This document shows positions 1 to 8,539 of a stretch of 16,875 nt of DNA, piece by piece (position 1 is the first letter of the stretch; each line of letters starts with the position of its first letter). A program made the position numbers and the translations under genes. Under the pieces are notes generated by a model. That model did not search any database and was not told the DNA's origin. It worked only from the letters and a program-made list of their open reading frames with translations. The DNA is from DATNBT01 sp964579765 (lineage in GTDB: Bacteria; Acidobacteriota; Vicinamibacteria; Vicinamibacterales; CAVVIG01). The DNA is taken from contig CAZOIK010000453.1 of NCBI GenBank assembly GCA_964579765.1, forward strand, positions 1 to 16,875, read 5' to 3'.

Positions 1-807
1 GGCACGCTCGCGCTCCAGATCGTGTTCCTCCGACTGCGTCGCCGCGGCGGCACGACGCGCTTCGTCCTCTGCGCGCGCCGCCGCCTCTCGCGCGGCCGTC
101 TCGGCTTCGCGCCGTGCGTCTTCGGCCGCCTGAGCCTCGGCCGCGGCCTGTGCCGCCGCCTCCTCGCGCTCGCGCAGAACCTGGCGCGCGCGCTTGGCCG
201 CCGCCTTGTTCTTCGCGCGCTCCGCCACCTGTTCGAGATCGTCGCGCGCGTCGAGGCGATCGACAGCGGCCGACGCCGTCTCATTGAAGTCGCAGTTCAT
301 CGCGACGCCGAAGAAGTCGTCGCGCGCCGCGAGCCGCTCGAACGCGGCCTGCCGGACGGGCTCGAGCTCGGCCAGGCGCGCGATCGACGCCATGACCGAC
401 GGACCGGCGGACGCTTCGAGCCGGTCGAACGCCCGCCGGGCGACCGCCTCGCGCAGCGACGTCTTCGCGATCTGCGCCAGCGTCCGCGTGTCGTCCAGAT
501 GACCGACGGCGGCGAGGCTGCCGGCCTCGTCGACGCCCTCGAACGCGTCGAGCGCGACGTCGCGCAGCATCGTGAGCGCCGCGTTACGGACGCCTTCGTC
601 GGCGTCCTCCCGCGCGATGGCCGCGAGCGTGGGCGGATCGAGCAGCTTGGCGACGGCCGCCTTGCGTACGCGCGCGTCGCTGTCTTCGCGGGCGGCGGCA
701 GCGATCTGCTCGCGTTCGGTGAGTGGAAGCTCGGCCACATAGGCGAGCCGGACGGCAGGATCCGGGTCGCGCTGAGGCTGGGTGCGAAAGCGATCAAGAA
801 GTGTCAT
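1..807 (-). CDS. HEAT-repeat / DUF349-type protein, N-terminal part (runs off window)
   Basis: Reading the minus strand from an ATG at 807 gives 269 codons without a stop to the window edge, so the C-terminus is missing. Residues about 15-165 form short helical pairs rich in Ala, Arg and Asp (for example VRKAAVAKLLD near 47-57 and VRNAALTMLRD near 73-83), as in HEAT-like repeats. Residues about 164-213 (FFGVAMNCDFNETA, then AERAKNKAAAKRARQ) resemble what I recall from the N-terminal part of DUF349 proteins. From about 195 on, the chain is a highly charged Ala/Glu/Arg helix, probably coiled coil. The molecular role of this family is not settled. The ATG overlaps the upstream peroxiredoxin stop (ATGA), which implies translational coupling. 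The family assignment rests on recalled sequence patterns; that this is the real reading frame is well supported by composition and by the overlap. Confidence 0.82.
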   Translation of the reverse strand, partial: MTLLDRFRTQPQRDPDPAVRLAYVAELPLTEREQIAAAAREDSDARVRKAAVAKLLDPPTLAAIAREDADEGVRNAALTMLRDVALDAFEGVDEAGSLAAVGHLDDTRTLAQIAKTSLREAVARRAFDRLEASAGPSVMASIARLAELEPVRQAAFERLAARDDFFGVAMNCDFNETASAAVDRLDARDDLEQVAERAKNKAAAKRARQVLREREEAAAQAAAEAQAAEDARREAETAAREAAARAEDEARRAAAATQSEEHDLERERA

Positions 808-1346
808 GAGAGACCGAGTTCGTGCAAGCGTGCGGCGACGTCGCGACCGTGCGACGAAGCACGCACCTGTGTGTCGATGTGGAGAATGCGGCCGTCCTCG
901 CCGATGTAGAACGTCCACCGCGAGGCGAAGCCGCTCGGGCCGAGCACGCCGTACGAGCGAGCGGCGTCGCGCCCCGGATCGCTCAGGATCGGATACGGGA
1001 GCCGCAGCGCGCGCGCGAACTCGGCGTTGACCTCCGGCGTATCGACGCTGGCGGCGAAGCACTGGACGTCGGCTCGCACAAACGCCTCGGTGTACGCCGA
1101 AAGCGATCGGCACTCGGCGGTGCAGCCGCCGGTGAACGCTTTCGGGAACCACGCGATCACCACGGCACGGCGGCCGCGGAAGTCGTCGAGACGGTAGGTC
1201 GCGCCGTCCGACGCGGCGAGCGAGAACGGCGGCGCCGGATCGCCGACGTGCAGGACGACCGGCGCGACGGGCGTGCGGCTCAACACGACGTTCGTCATTC
1301 CGGTCGCGACGGCGCGCGCGGTTTCGGCCAGCATTCGGAATCGCAT
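804..1346 (-). CDS. Peroxiredoxin (AhpC/TSA family, Bcp-like)
   Basis: A thioredoxin-fold peroxidase that would reduce hydrogen peroxide and organic hydroperoxides using cysteine thiols. With the 1346 start (180 aa), residues about 30-60 carry the GDPAPPFSL entry and the DFRGRRAVVIAWFPKAFT strand. The active site GGCTAEC follows, with Cys75 the likely peroxidatic residue and Cys79 a possible resolving partner. The usual Pro before GCT is Gly here. SRWTFYIGEDGRI near residues 142-154 is the late beta-strand pair of the family. In-frame ATGs lie at 1346, 1334 and 1298. None has a clear ribosome-binding site. I chose 1346 because it is the first one after a -10-like TAAAAT at 1389-1384, but 1298 would give a more typical length. 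No signal peptide is seen, so the protein is probably cytoplasmic. Its stop overlaps the next gene's start by 4 bp. Confidence 0.88.
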   Translation of the reverse strand: MRFRMLAETARAVATGMTNVVLSRTPVAPVVLHVGDPAPPFSLAASDGATYRLDDFRGRRAVVIAWFPKAFTGGCTAECRSLSAYTEAFVRADVQCFAASVDTPEVNAEFARALRLPYPILSDPGRDAARSYGVLGPSGFASRWTFYIGEDGRILHIDTQVRASSHGRDVAARLHELGLS

Positions 1347-1383
1347 TACAGCGAGCGCATCGGCATGGGCGTCGATCGAATCT

Positions 1384-1389
1384 ATTTTA
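1384..1389 (-). promoter_or_regulatory. Candidate -10 box for the peroxiredoxin operon
   Basis: On the minus strand the hexamer TAAAAT (1389 to 1384) matches five of six bases of the sigma-70 -10 consensus and lies in an otherwise GC-rich stretch. Transcription would begin near 1377, about 30 bases ahead of the first in-frame ATG. No good -35 box is seen at 16-18 bp spacing, so this is a suggestion only. Confidence 0.35.
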
Positions 1390-1542
1390 CCGGCGCACGC
1401 CAGGACGTGCCGGCTTCGTCGCCGAAACATTTTCGTTGAGCTCCCGAGTCCAAATTCGCGGATCAGGTGCGTGCCCCACGCGCGTAATATGACAGGAGGC
1501 AACTTACGCGCCGCGTTACCGTTTACGCTTTCCGTTCACGCC

Positions 1543-2205
1543 GTGTATCCAGAGTCCCACGCGTTTTCTGCCTTCTCCGGCGATCTGGCGGCCGCGCTCG
1601 CAAAACCGCTGCCTGGCGGCGCCGCACATGCGCTGATGTCGCCACAGCCGAGGCGCGCGTGGCCGGGAGGCGTCGCGCCGGCCGACGTCCGTGATGCGGC
1701 CGGACTCCTACTGGTCTTTCCGGATGCGCGCGATCGCCCGCATCTGGTGCTGACCGTGCGCGCGGGCACGCTGGGCCGGCACGGCGGCCAGGTTTCGCTG
1801 CCGGGTGGAGTGATCGAGCCCGGCGAATCGTACGCGGATGCCGCGCTGCGCGAGGCGCACGAGGAAATCGCGGTCGATCGGCGCCTCGTGTGTATCGCCG
1901 GCGCGCTCACACCCATCGACATCCCGGTCAGCGGCTTCCGCCTGCATCCCATCGTCGGGCTCAGCGACCGGCGGCCGTCGTTCGCTCCCGCCGACGGCGA
2001 GGTCGCACGCATTCTGGAGGTGGCGATCGAGGATTTGCTGGCGTCGGCCTGCGTGGCGATGACCACGCGCGAGCGCGACGGCCTGCCGCTCGCGGTGCCG
2101 GCGTTCTGCATCGCGGGCGAAGAAATCTGGGGCGCGACGGCGATGGTGCTCGCCGAATTCCTCACGCTCGTCGGATGGCGGCCCGACAGGCCTCTCGCCG
2201 TCTGA
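1543..2205 (+). CDS. Nudix hydrolase, probable CoA pyrophosphatase (NudL-like)
   Basis: Predicted to hydrolyse the pyrophosphate of coenzyme A or its derivatives, a metabolite clean-up activity in the cytosol. With a GTG start at 1543 the product is 220 aa. The Nudix box is clear: Gly89, Glu95 and REAHEEI at 103-109, which fits Gx5Ex7REUxEE except that the usual Gly near the end is Ala110. Just before it, GRHGGQVSLPGG is the signature that separates the CoA pyrophosphatase subgroup from other Nudix enzymes. The N-terminal FSGDLAAALAKPLPG is also typical, which excludes the ATG at 1636 as the start. The start remains uncertain between GTG 1543 and ATG 1489. An AGGAGG at 1494-1499 has no start codon at the proper distance. 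The gene is divergent from the peroxiredoxin operon and stands alone. Confidence 0.88.
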   Translation: MYPESHAFSAFSGDLAAALAKPLPGGAAHALMSPQPRRAWPGGVAPADVRDAAGLLLVFPDARDRPHLVLTVRAGTLGRHGGQVSLPGGVIEPGESYADAALREAHEEIAVDRRLVCIAGALTPIDIPVSGFRLHPIVGLSDRRPSFAPADGEVARILEVAIEDLLASACVAMTTRERDGLPLAVPAFCIAGEEIWGATAMVLAEFLTLVGWRPDRPLAV

Positions 2206-2247
2206 GCCAACGGCGCGTCTTACTTGTTTCGCGCGACGTTTCAGCAA

Positions 2248-2267
2248 AACCTTCGTTGCAAAAGGTT
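2248..2267. repeat. Perfect 6-bp inverted repeat overlapping the glutamine synthetase promoter
   Basis: AACCTT (2248-2253) and AAGGTT (2262-2267) are perfect inverted arms separated by 8 bp (CGTTGCAA). The dyad covers the candidate -35 box TTGCAA. This position would suit an operator, but I do not recognise the motif as that of a known nitrogen regulator. Confidence 0.4.
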
Positions 2268-2285
2268 CAACAATCAGCCAATAAT
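2256..2285 (+). promoter_or_regulatory. Candidate sigma-70 promoter of glutamine synthetase III
   Basis: TTGCAA (2256-2261, four of six matches to TTGACA) is followed after 18 bp by AATAAT (2280-2285, five of six matches to TATAAT). Transcription would start near 2292, giving a leader of about 70 bases before the ATG at 2362. The region 2206-2361 is visibly more AT-rich than the flanking genes and holds no coding sequence I can support. Confidence 0.45.
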
Positions 2286-2344
2286 GCGGGTTTCGCGGGC
2301 TGTTCTTACAAATCCAGCGATCAGCATAGAGATTCGGCGAAGGC

Positions 2345-2353
2345 AAAAGGGGG
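2345..2353 (+). promoter_or_regulatory. Ribosome-binding site deciding the GS III start
   Basis: The purine run AAAAGGGGG ends 8 bases before the ATG at 2362. It favours this start over the upstream in-frame ATG at 2224, which would add 46 residues not expected for the family and would lie inside or ahead of the promoter. Confidence 0.6.
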
Positions 2354-2361
2354 CGACGTTT

Positions 2362-4533
2362 ATGGGTTCTGCTGTCCTTGGTGAAGCGATCACGGCGATT
2401 CGCGCGTGGTCGACGAATGAAGTCAAAGCCGCGGCGCCTGGATCGGCCGACAGCTTCGGCAGTCTGGTGTTCAACGATGCGGTGCAGCAGGCCCGCTTGC
2501 CGAAGCCGGCGTATCAGGCGCTGCGCCGGACGATCACACACGGCGATCCCCTCGACGCGTCGGTCGCCGACGCCGTCGCGAAGGCGCTCAAGGAGTGGGC
2601 GATCGAGCACGGCGCCACGCACTACACGCACTGGTTCCAGCCGCTCACGGGCATCACGGCCGAGAAGCACGACTCGTTCCTGAACCCGTCGAACGACGGC
2701 AAGGCCGTCGCCGAATTCTCCGGCAAGGAGCTGATCAAGGGCGAGCCCGACGCCTCGAGCTTCCCGTCCGGCGGCATGCGCTCCACGTTCGAAGCGCGCG
2801 GCTACACGGCGTGGGATCCGACGAGCTCCCCGTGGCTCCTCTACAGCGGCGGCGCGGTCACGCTGGTCAGTCCGACGGCGTACGTGAGCTGGACCGGCGA
2901 AACGCTCGACAAGAAGACACCGCTGCTCCGCTCGATGGAAGCGCTCTCGAAGCAGGCGACCCGGGTGCTCAAGTTATTCGGCTCGACGGCCGAGCGCGTC
3001 GTGACGACGTGCGGCCCCGAGCAGGAATACTTCCTGATCGATCGCTACTTCTACCTGTCGCGTCCCGACCTGATCAACGCCGGCCGCACGCTGTTCGGCG
3101 CCACGCCGCCCAAAGGCCAGGAGCTCGAGGATCAGTACTTCGGCGCCATTCCGGACCGCGTGATGGCGTTCATGAACGAATCGGAAGCCGAGCTCTACAA
3201 GGTCGGCGTGCCGGTGAAGACGCGCCACAACGAAGTGGCGCCGAGCCAGTACGAGATCGCGCCGGTTTTCGAGAACGCCAACGTCGCCACCGATCACCAG
3301 ATGATGATCATGGAGACGCTCAAGCGCATCGCGCCGAAGTACGGCATGGCGTGCCTGCTCCACGAGAAGCCGTTTGCCGGCGTCAACGGCTCGGGCAAGC
3401 ACCTCAACTGGTCGATGAGCGACGACGAAGGTCACAACCTGCTGAGCCCCGGCACCAACACGCACGACAACCTGCAGTTCCTGGTGTTCTGCGCGGCCGT
3501 CATCCGCGCGGTCAACAAGTGGCAGGGCCTGCTGCGCGCGTCGATCGCCAGCGCCGGCAACGATCACCGGCTCGGCGCGAACGAAGCGCCGCCGGCGATC
3601 ATCTCGATCTTCCTCGGCGACATGCTCACCGACATCTTCGAGCAGATCGAAAAAGGCGGCGCGAAGTCGACCAAGTCGGGCGGCGTGCTCGACACCGGCG
3701 TCAGCGTCCTGCCGAAGCTGCCGCGCGACGCGGGCGATCGCAACCGCACCAGCCCGTTCGCGTTCACCGGCAACAAGTTCGAGTTCCGTGCCGTCTCCTC
3801 GAACCAGAGCATCGCATACCCGAACATCGCGCTGAACATGGCGGTCACCGAGTCGCTCGACTACATGGCGACCGAGCTCGAGAAGGCCACCAAGGCCGGC
3901 AAGTCGCTCCAGGCGGCGGTCGGCGAGCTGCTGCCGAAGGTGATCAAGGAGAACAAGCGCATCGTCTTCAACGGCAACAACTACTCGAAGGAGTGGGAGA
4001 AGGAAGCCGCCAAGCGCGGACTGCTCAACCTGAAGAACACCGTCGACGCCCTGCCCGGCATTGTCTCGAAGGACGTGGTCGGCCTGTTCGAGAAGTACAA
4101 GGTGCTGAACGAGCGCGAGCTGCACGCGCGCTACGAGATCATGCTCGAGCAGTACAACAAGGTCGTCAACATCGAAGGCCAGCTCATGGTGCTGATGGCC
4201 AACCGGTACATCCTGCCGGCGGCCCTCGAGTACCAGCGGCAGGTCGGCGCGAGCGTGGTCGCGGTGAAAGCGGCGGGCGCCAGATCCGTCGAGGGCAAGA
4301 AGACGCTCGACAAGCTCACGAAGCTCGTGGACAAATTCAAGGTGCAGGCGGACAAGCTCGAGAAGTCGCTCACCCATGAATCGCCCTCGGCCGAGAAGCA
4401 CGCGAAACACTTCCGCGACGTCGTCATTCCGAACATGACCGCGCTGCGGGCGCTCGGCGACGAGCTCGAACTGATGATGCCGCACGAGCTCTGGCCGCTC
4501 GCGACGTACCGCGAGATGCTGTTCATCAAGTAA
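2362..4533 (+). CDS. glnN: Glutamine synthetase type III
   Basis: Makes glutamine from glutamate, ammonia and ATP; a large cytoplasmic oligomeric enzyme of nitrogen assimilation. At 723 aa it fits the GS III family (about 700-730 aa) and is far longer than GS I or II. Residues about 80-105 (HYTHWFQPLTGITAEKHDSF) and 133-160 (SSFPSGGMRSTFEARGYTAW) are GS III blocks. CGPEQEYF (217-224) supplies metal-binding Glu residues. TRHNEVAPSQYEIAP is at 287-301, VNGSGKHLNW at 341-350 has the substrate-loop His, and RLGANEAPPAII is at 403-414. The ATP/glutamate site NRTSPFAFTGNKFEFR is at 461-476. The C-terminal third is helical and Lys-rich, as in this type. The gene has its own promoter region with a dyad over the -35. 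No other nitrogen gene is adjacent, so regulation is inferred only from the dyad. Confidence 0.97.
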   Translation: MGSAVLGEAITAIRAWSTNEVKAAAPGSADSFGSLVFNDAVQQARLPKPAYQALRRTITHGDPLDASVADAVAKALKEWAIEHGATHYTHWFQPLTGITAEKHDSFLNPSNDGKAVAEFSGKELIKGEPDASSFPSGGMRSTFEARGYTAWDPTSSPWLLYSGGAVTLVSPTAYVSWTGETLDKKTPLLRSMEALSKQATRVLKLFGSTAERVVTTCGPEQEYFLIDRYFYLSRPDLINAGRTLFGATPPKGQELEDQYFGAIPDRVMAFMNESEAELYKVGVPVKTRHNEVAPSQYEIAPVFENANVATDHQMMIMETLKRIAPKYGMACLLHEKPFAGVNGSGKHLNWSMSDDEGHNLLSPGTNTHDNLQFLVFCAAVIRAVNKWQGLLRASIASAGNDHRLGANEAPPAIISIFLGDMLTDIFEQIEKGGAKSTKSGGVLDTGVSVLPKLPRDAGDRNRTSPFAFTGNKFEFRAVSSNQSIAYPNIALNMAVTESLDYMATELEKATKAGKSLQAAVGELLPKVIKENKRIVFNGNNYSKEWEKEAAKRGLLNLKNTVDALPGIVSKDVVGLFEKYKVLNERELHARYEIMLEQYNKVVNIEGQLMVLMANRYILPAALEYQRQVGASVVAVKAAGARSVEGKKTLDKLTKLVDKFKVQADKLEKSLTHESPSAEKHAKHFRDVVIPNMTALRALGDELELMMPHELWPLATYREMLFIK

Positions 4534-4542
4534 GCCTGGAGC

Positions 4543-4595
4543 GGCGGGAACGGCAGGACGGGCGGGACGGCAAGCACCATCCTGCCGATCCCGCC
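4543..4595 (+). terminator. Long near-perfect hairpin downstream of GS III (no T-tract)
   Basis: The arm 4543-4558 pairs with 4580-4595 over 16 bp with a single mismatch, around a 21-base loop. It begins 10 bases after the GS III stop, where a terminator would sit, but no T-run follows. It may instead stabilise the 3' end of the mRNA, or reflect the repeat patch described separately. Confidence 0.4.
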
Positions 4596-4630
4596 TTCCC
4601 GCCCATCCAGTTCGGCCCGCCTATCCCGCC
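4543..4630. repeat. Five GGCGGGA heptamers in mixed orientation
   Basis: GGCGGGA occurs at 4543-4549 and 4561-4567. Its complement TCCCGCC occurs at 4589-4595, 4597-4603 and 4624-4630. The whole 4534-4650 gap is built from these units and holds no plausible gene. The pairings allow alternative hairpins, for example 4560-4567 with 4597-4604 (8 bp, perfect). Confidence 0.7.
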
Positions 4631-4635
4631 CTTGG

Positions 4636-4641
4636 TACAAT
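4636..4641 (+). promoter_or_regulatory. -10-like box directly ahead of the topoisomerase operon
   Basis: TACAAT matches five of six bases of the -10 consensus and is the only AT-rich hexamer in the gap. The expected transcription start (about 4648) is only about 3 bases before the TTG start codon at 4651, so the mRNA would be leaderless or nearly so. No convincing -35 box is seen; TTCGGC at 4611-4616 is weak and 19 bp away. Confidence 0.45.
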
Positions 4642-4650
4642 CTCCCCGCC

Positions 4651-7059
<2,409 letters not shown>

Positions 7060-7078
7060 CGGCGGGCGCCACGCACGC

Positions 7079-7085
7079 AGAAGGA
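7079..7085 (+). promoter_or_regulatory. Ribosome-binding site for the NYN-LOTUS gene
   Basis: AGAAGGA ends 5 bases before a TTG at 7091. It supports this unusual start codon; the first in-frame ATG comes much later, inside the nuclease domain. Confidence 0.55.
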
Positions 7086-7090
7086 CCCTT

Positions 7091-8536
7091 TTGGCTTCTC
7101 ACCAGGAACGTTTGAACATCGCCGTCTTCATCGATTTCGACAACATCGAAATCGGCGTCAAGAACACCCTCCGCCAGTCGTTCGACGTCGGGACTGTCCT
7201 CGAGGCAATCAAGGAACGCGGCGAGATCGTCAGCAAGATCGCGTACGCCGACTGGACGCGCGCCGGCGACTACAGCCGCCATCTCACGCAGCATGCGGTG
7301 CGCCTCGTGCAGCGCAACCTGACGCCGGGCGGCGACAAGAACGGCGCCGACATCAACATGGCGCTCGACGCGCTGGAGATGGCGTTCACGCACCAGCACA
7401 TCAACGCGTACGTGATCGTCGGCGGCGACAGCGACTTCCTGTCGCTCGTCGAGAAGCTGAAGCAGTACGACAAGAAAGTGTTCATCGTCGGAGGACGCGC
7501 GTTCACGAGCGTCATCCTGCAGAAGAACTGCCACGAGTTCATCGCGTACGAGAACCTGCACGGGGTCCGCCGCGCGGCCGCGGCCGGATCGAAGGACGCG
7601 CGGTCGCCGCAGCCGCCCGCGTCGCTCGCGTCGCAGCCGATCGCGCAGGCGTTCCCGATCGTCAAGCGCGCCCTCAAAGTGCTCGCCGAACGCGAGGTGT
7701 CGCCGCAGACCGGGCTGCTCAAGAGCACGCTCCTGCAGCTCGACTCGACGTTCTCCGAGCGGAACTACGGATCGTCGTCGTTCCTCGACTTCGCGGAGAA
7801 GCTCGCGCAGGCCGGGCTCGTGCTCCTGAAGACGTCGGGACGCAGCGTCATGGTGGAGTTCAACCCCGGCTTCGTCGAAAGCGAAACGGCCGCCGCGGGC
7901 GACACCGGCGACGGCAGAGCCGGCGCGGCGCCTGAGGTGGACATCGCGCCGCCGCCGCCGGCCGAAGTCGAAGCGACGCAGTCCACGGCCGAAGGCGTGG
8001 CGCACGTCGCCGGCATTCTGCGGCGGGCGACCACCGCCCGCTGGCCGATGTACGTGCGCAACGTGAAGCAGATCATCCGTACCGCCGATCAGACCTTCGA
8101 CGAACGCCGATACGGCTTCGGCGGCCTCATGGACCTGCTGCGCGCCTGCCAACGCGAAGGCCTGCTCCGGATGGAGCGCGATCGCCGTGGAGGCCTGCGC
8201 GTGTTCCCCGGCACCAACCTGCAGCGCGTGCCCGTCTCTGACCTGCTGCCGCAGCGCGACGTCGCGCTCGACGAGCAGACAATCGACACGACGCCACCGG
8301 CGGACGTCGTCGAGGACACGCCGATGCTCGTGGATGCCGAGGCGACCGACGTCGAGGCGCAGCCGATCGACACGACCGCGGAGCTTCTCGGCCGCGCCAA
8401 GCCGAAGCGGCCGCGGACGAAGACCGCGCCGGCGCCGGCGGGCGGCCGCAAGAAGAAGTCCGCGGCGCCGAAACGCGCGTCGCGCGCCAGGAAAGCCTCC
8501 GCGCCGGTGGACGACGACAACATCGGCAACCAGTAG
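7091..8536 (+). CDS. NYN-domain putative RNase with two LOTUS/OST-HTH domains
   Basis: Predicted metal-dependent RNase with RNA-binding modules. The NYN (PIN-like, LabA/DUF88) domain spans about residues 8-158. Its acidic cluster is intact: Asp15 and Asp17 (FIDFDNIE), Asp87 (NGADINMALD), and Asp113 and Asp115 (GGDSDF). A first LOTUS domain lies at about 183-262 (AFPIVKRALKVLAE ... RNYGSSSFLDFAEKL), and a second at about 301-380 with the matching RRYGFGGLMDLLRAC. The tail of about 60 residues is Lys/Arg/Ala/Pro-rich, likely disordered and nucleic-acid binding. The NYN plus LOTUS layout recalls eukaryotic MARF1/limkain-b1 and bacterial stand-alone relatives. The gene lies 31 bp after topoisomerase subunit A and 3 bp before subunit B, so it is probably co-transcribed. 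The target RNA is unknown; a link to topology or to regulating the operon is inference from position only. Confidence 0.85.
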   Translation: MASHQERLNIAVFIDFDNIEIGVKNTLRQSFDVGTVLEAIKERGEIVSKIAYADWTRAGDYSRHLTQHAVRLVQRNLTPGGDKNGADINMALDALEMAFTHQHINAYVIVGGDSDFLSLVEKLKQYDKKVFIVGGRAFTSVILQKNCHEFIAYENLHGVRRAAAAGSKDARSPQPPASLASQPIAQAFPIVKRALKVLAEREVSPQTGLLKSTLLQLDSTFSERNYGSSSFLDFAEKLAQAGLVLLKTSGRSVMVEFNPGFVESETAAAGDTGDGRAGAAPEVDIAPPPPAEVEATQSTAEGVAHVAGILRRATTARWPMYVRNVKQIIRTADQTFDERRYGFGGLMDLLRACQREGLLRMERDRRGGLRVFPGTNLQRVPVSDLLPQRDVALDEQTIDTTPPADVVEDTPMLVDAEATDVEAQPIDTTAELLGRAKPKRPRTKTAPAPAGGRKKKSAAPKRASRARKASAPVDDDNIGNQ

Positions 8537-8539
8537 ACG

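Noticed and set aside
1494..1499. Perfect AGGAGG ahead of the Nudix gene
   Set aside because: No ATG, GTG or TTG lies 4-12 bases downstream in any frame, so it does not define a start. It may be chance, or part of the leader of the GTG start 43 bases away.
1273..1542. N-terminal extension of the Nudix gene back to an ATG at 1273
   Set aside because: It would overlap the peroxiredoxin gene and its promoter, and it adds residues unlike any CoA pyrophosphatase.
2595..4485. Long open frames on both strands over glutamine synthetase III (plus 2595-4379; minus 2974-4485)
   Set aside because: They lie wholly within a certain gene and read as Arg/Gln-rich or Val/Leu/Arg-rich low-information sequence. 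They are by-products of high GC at third codon positions.
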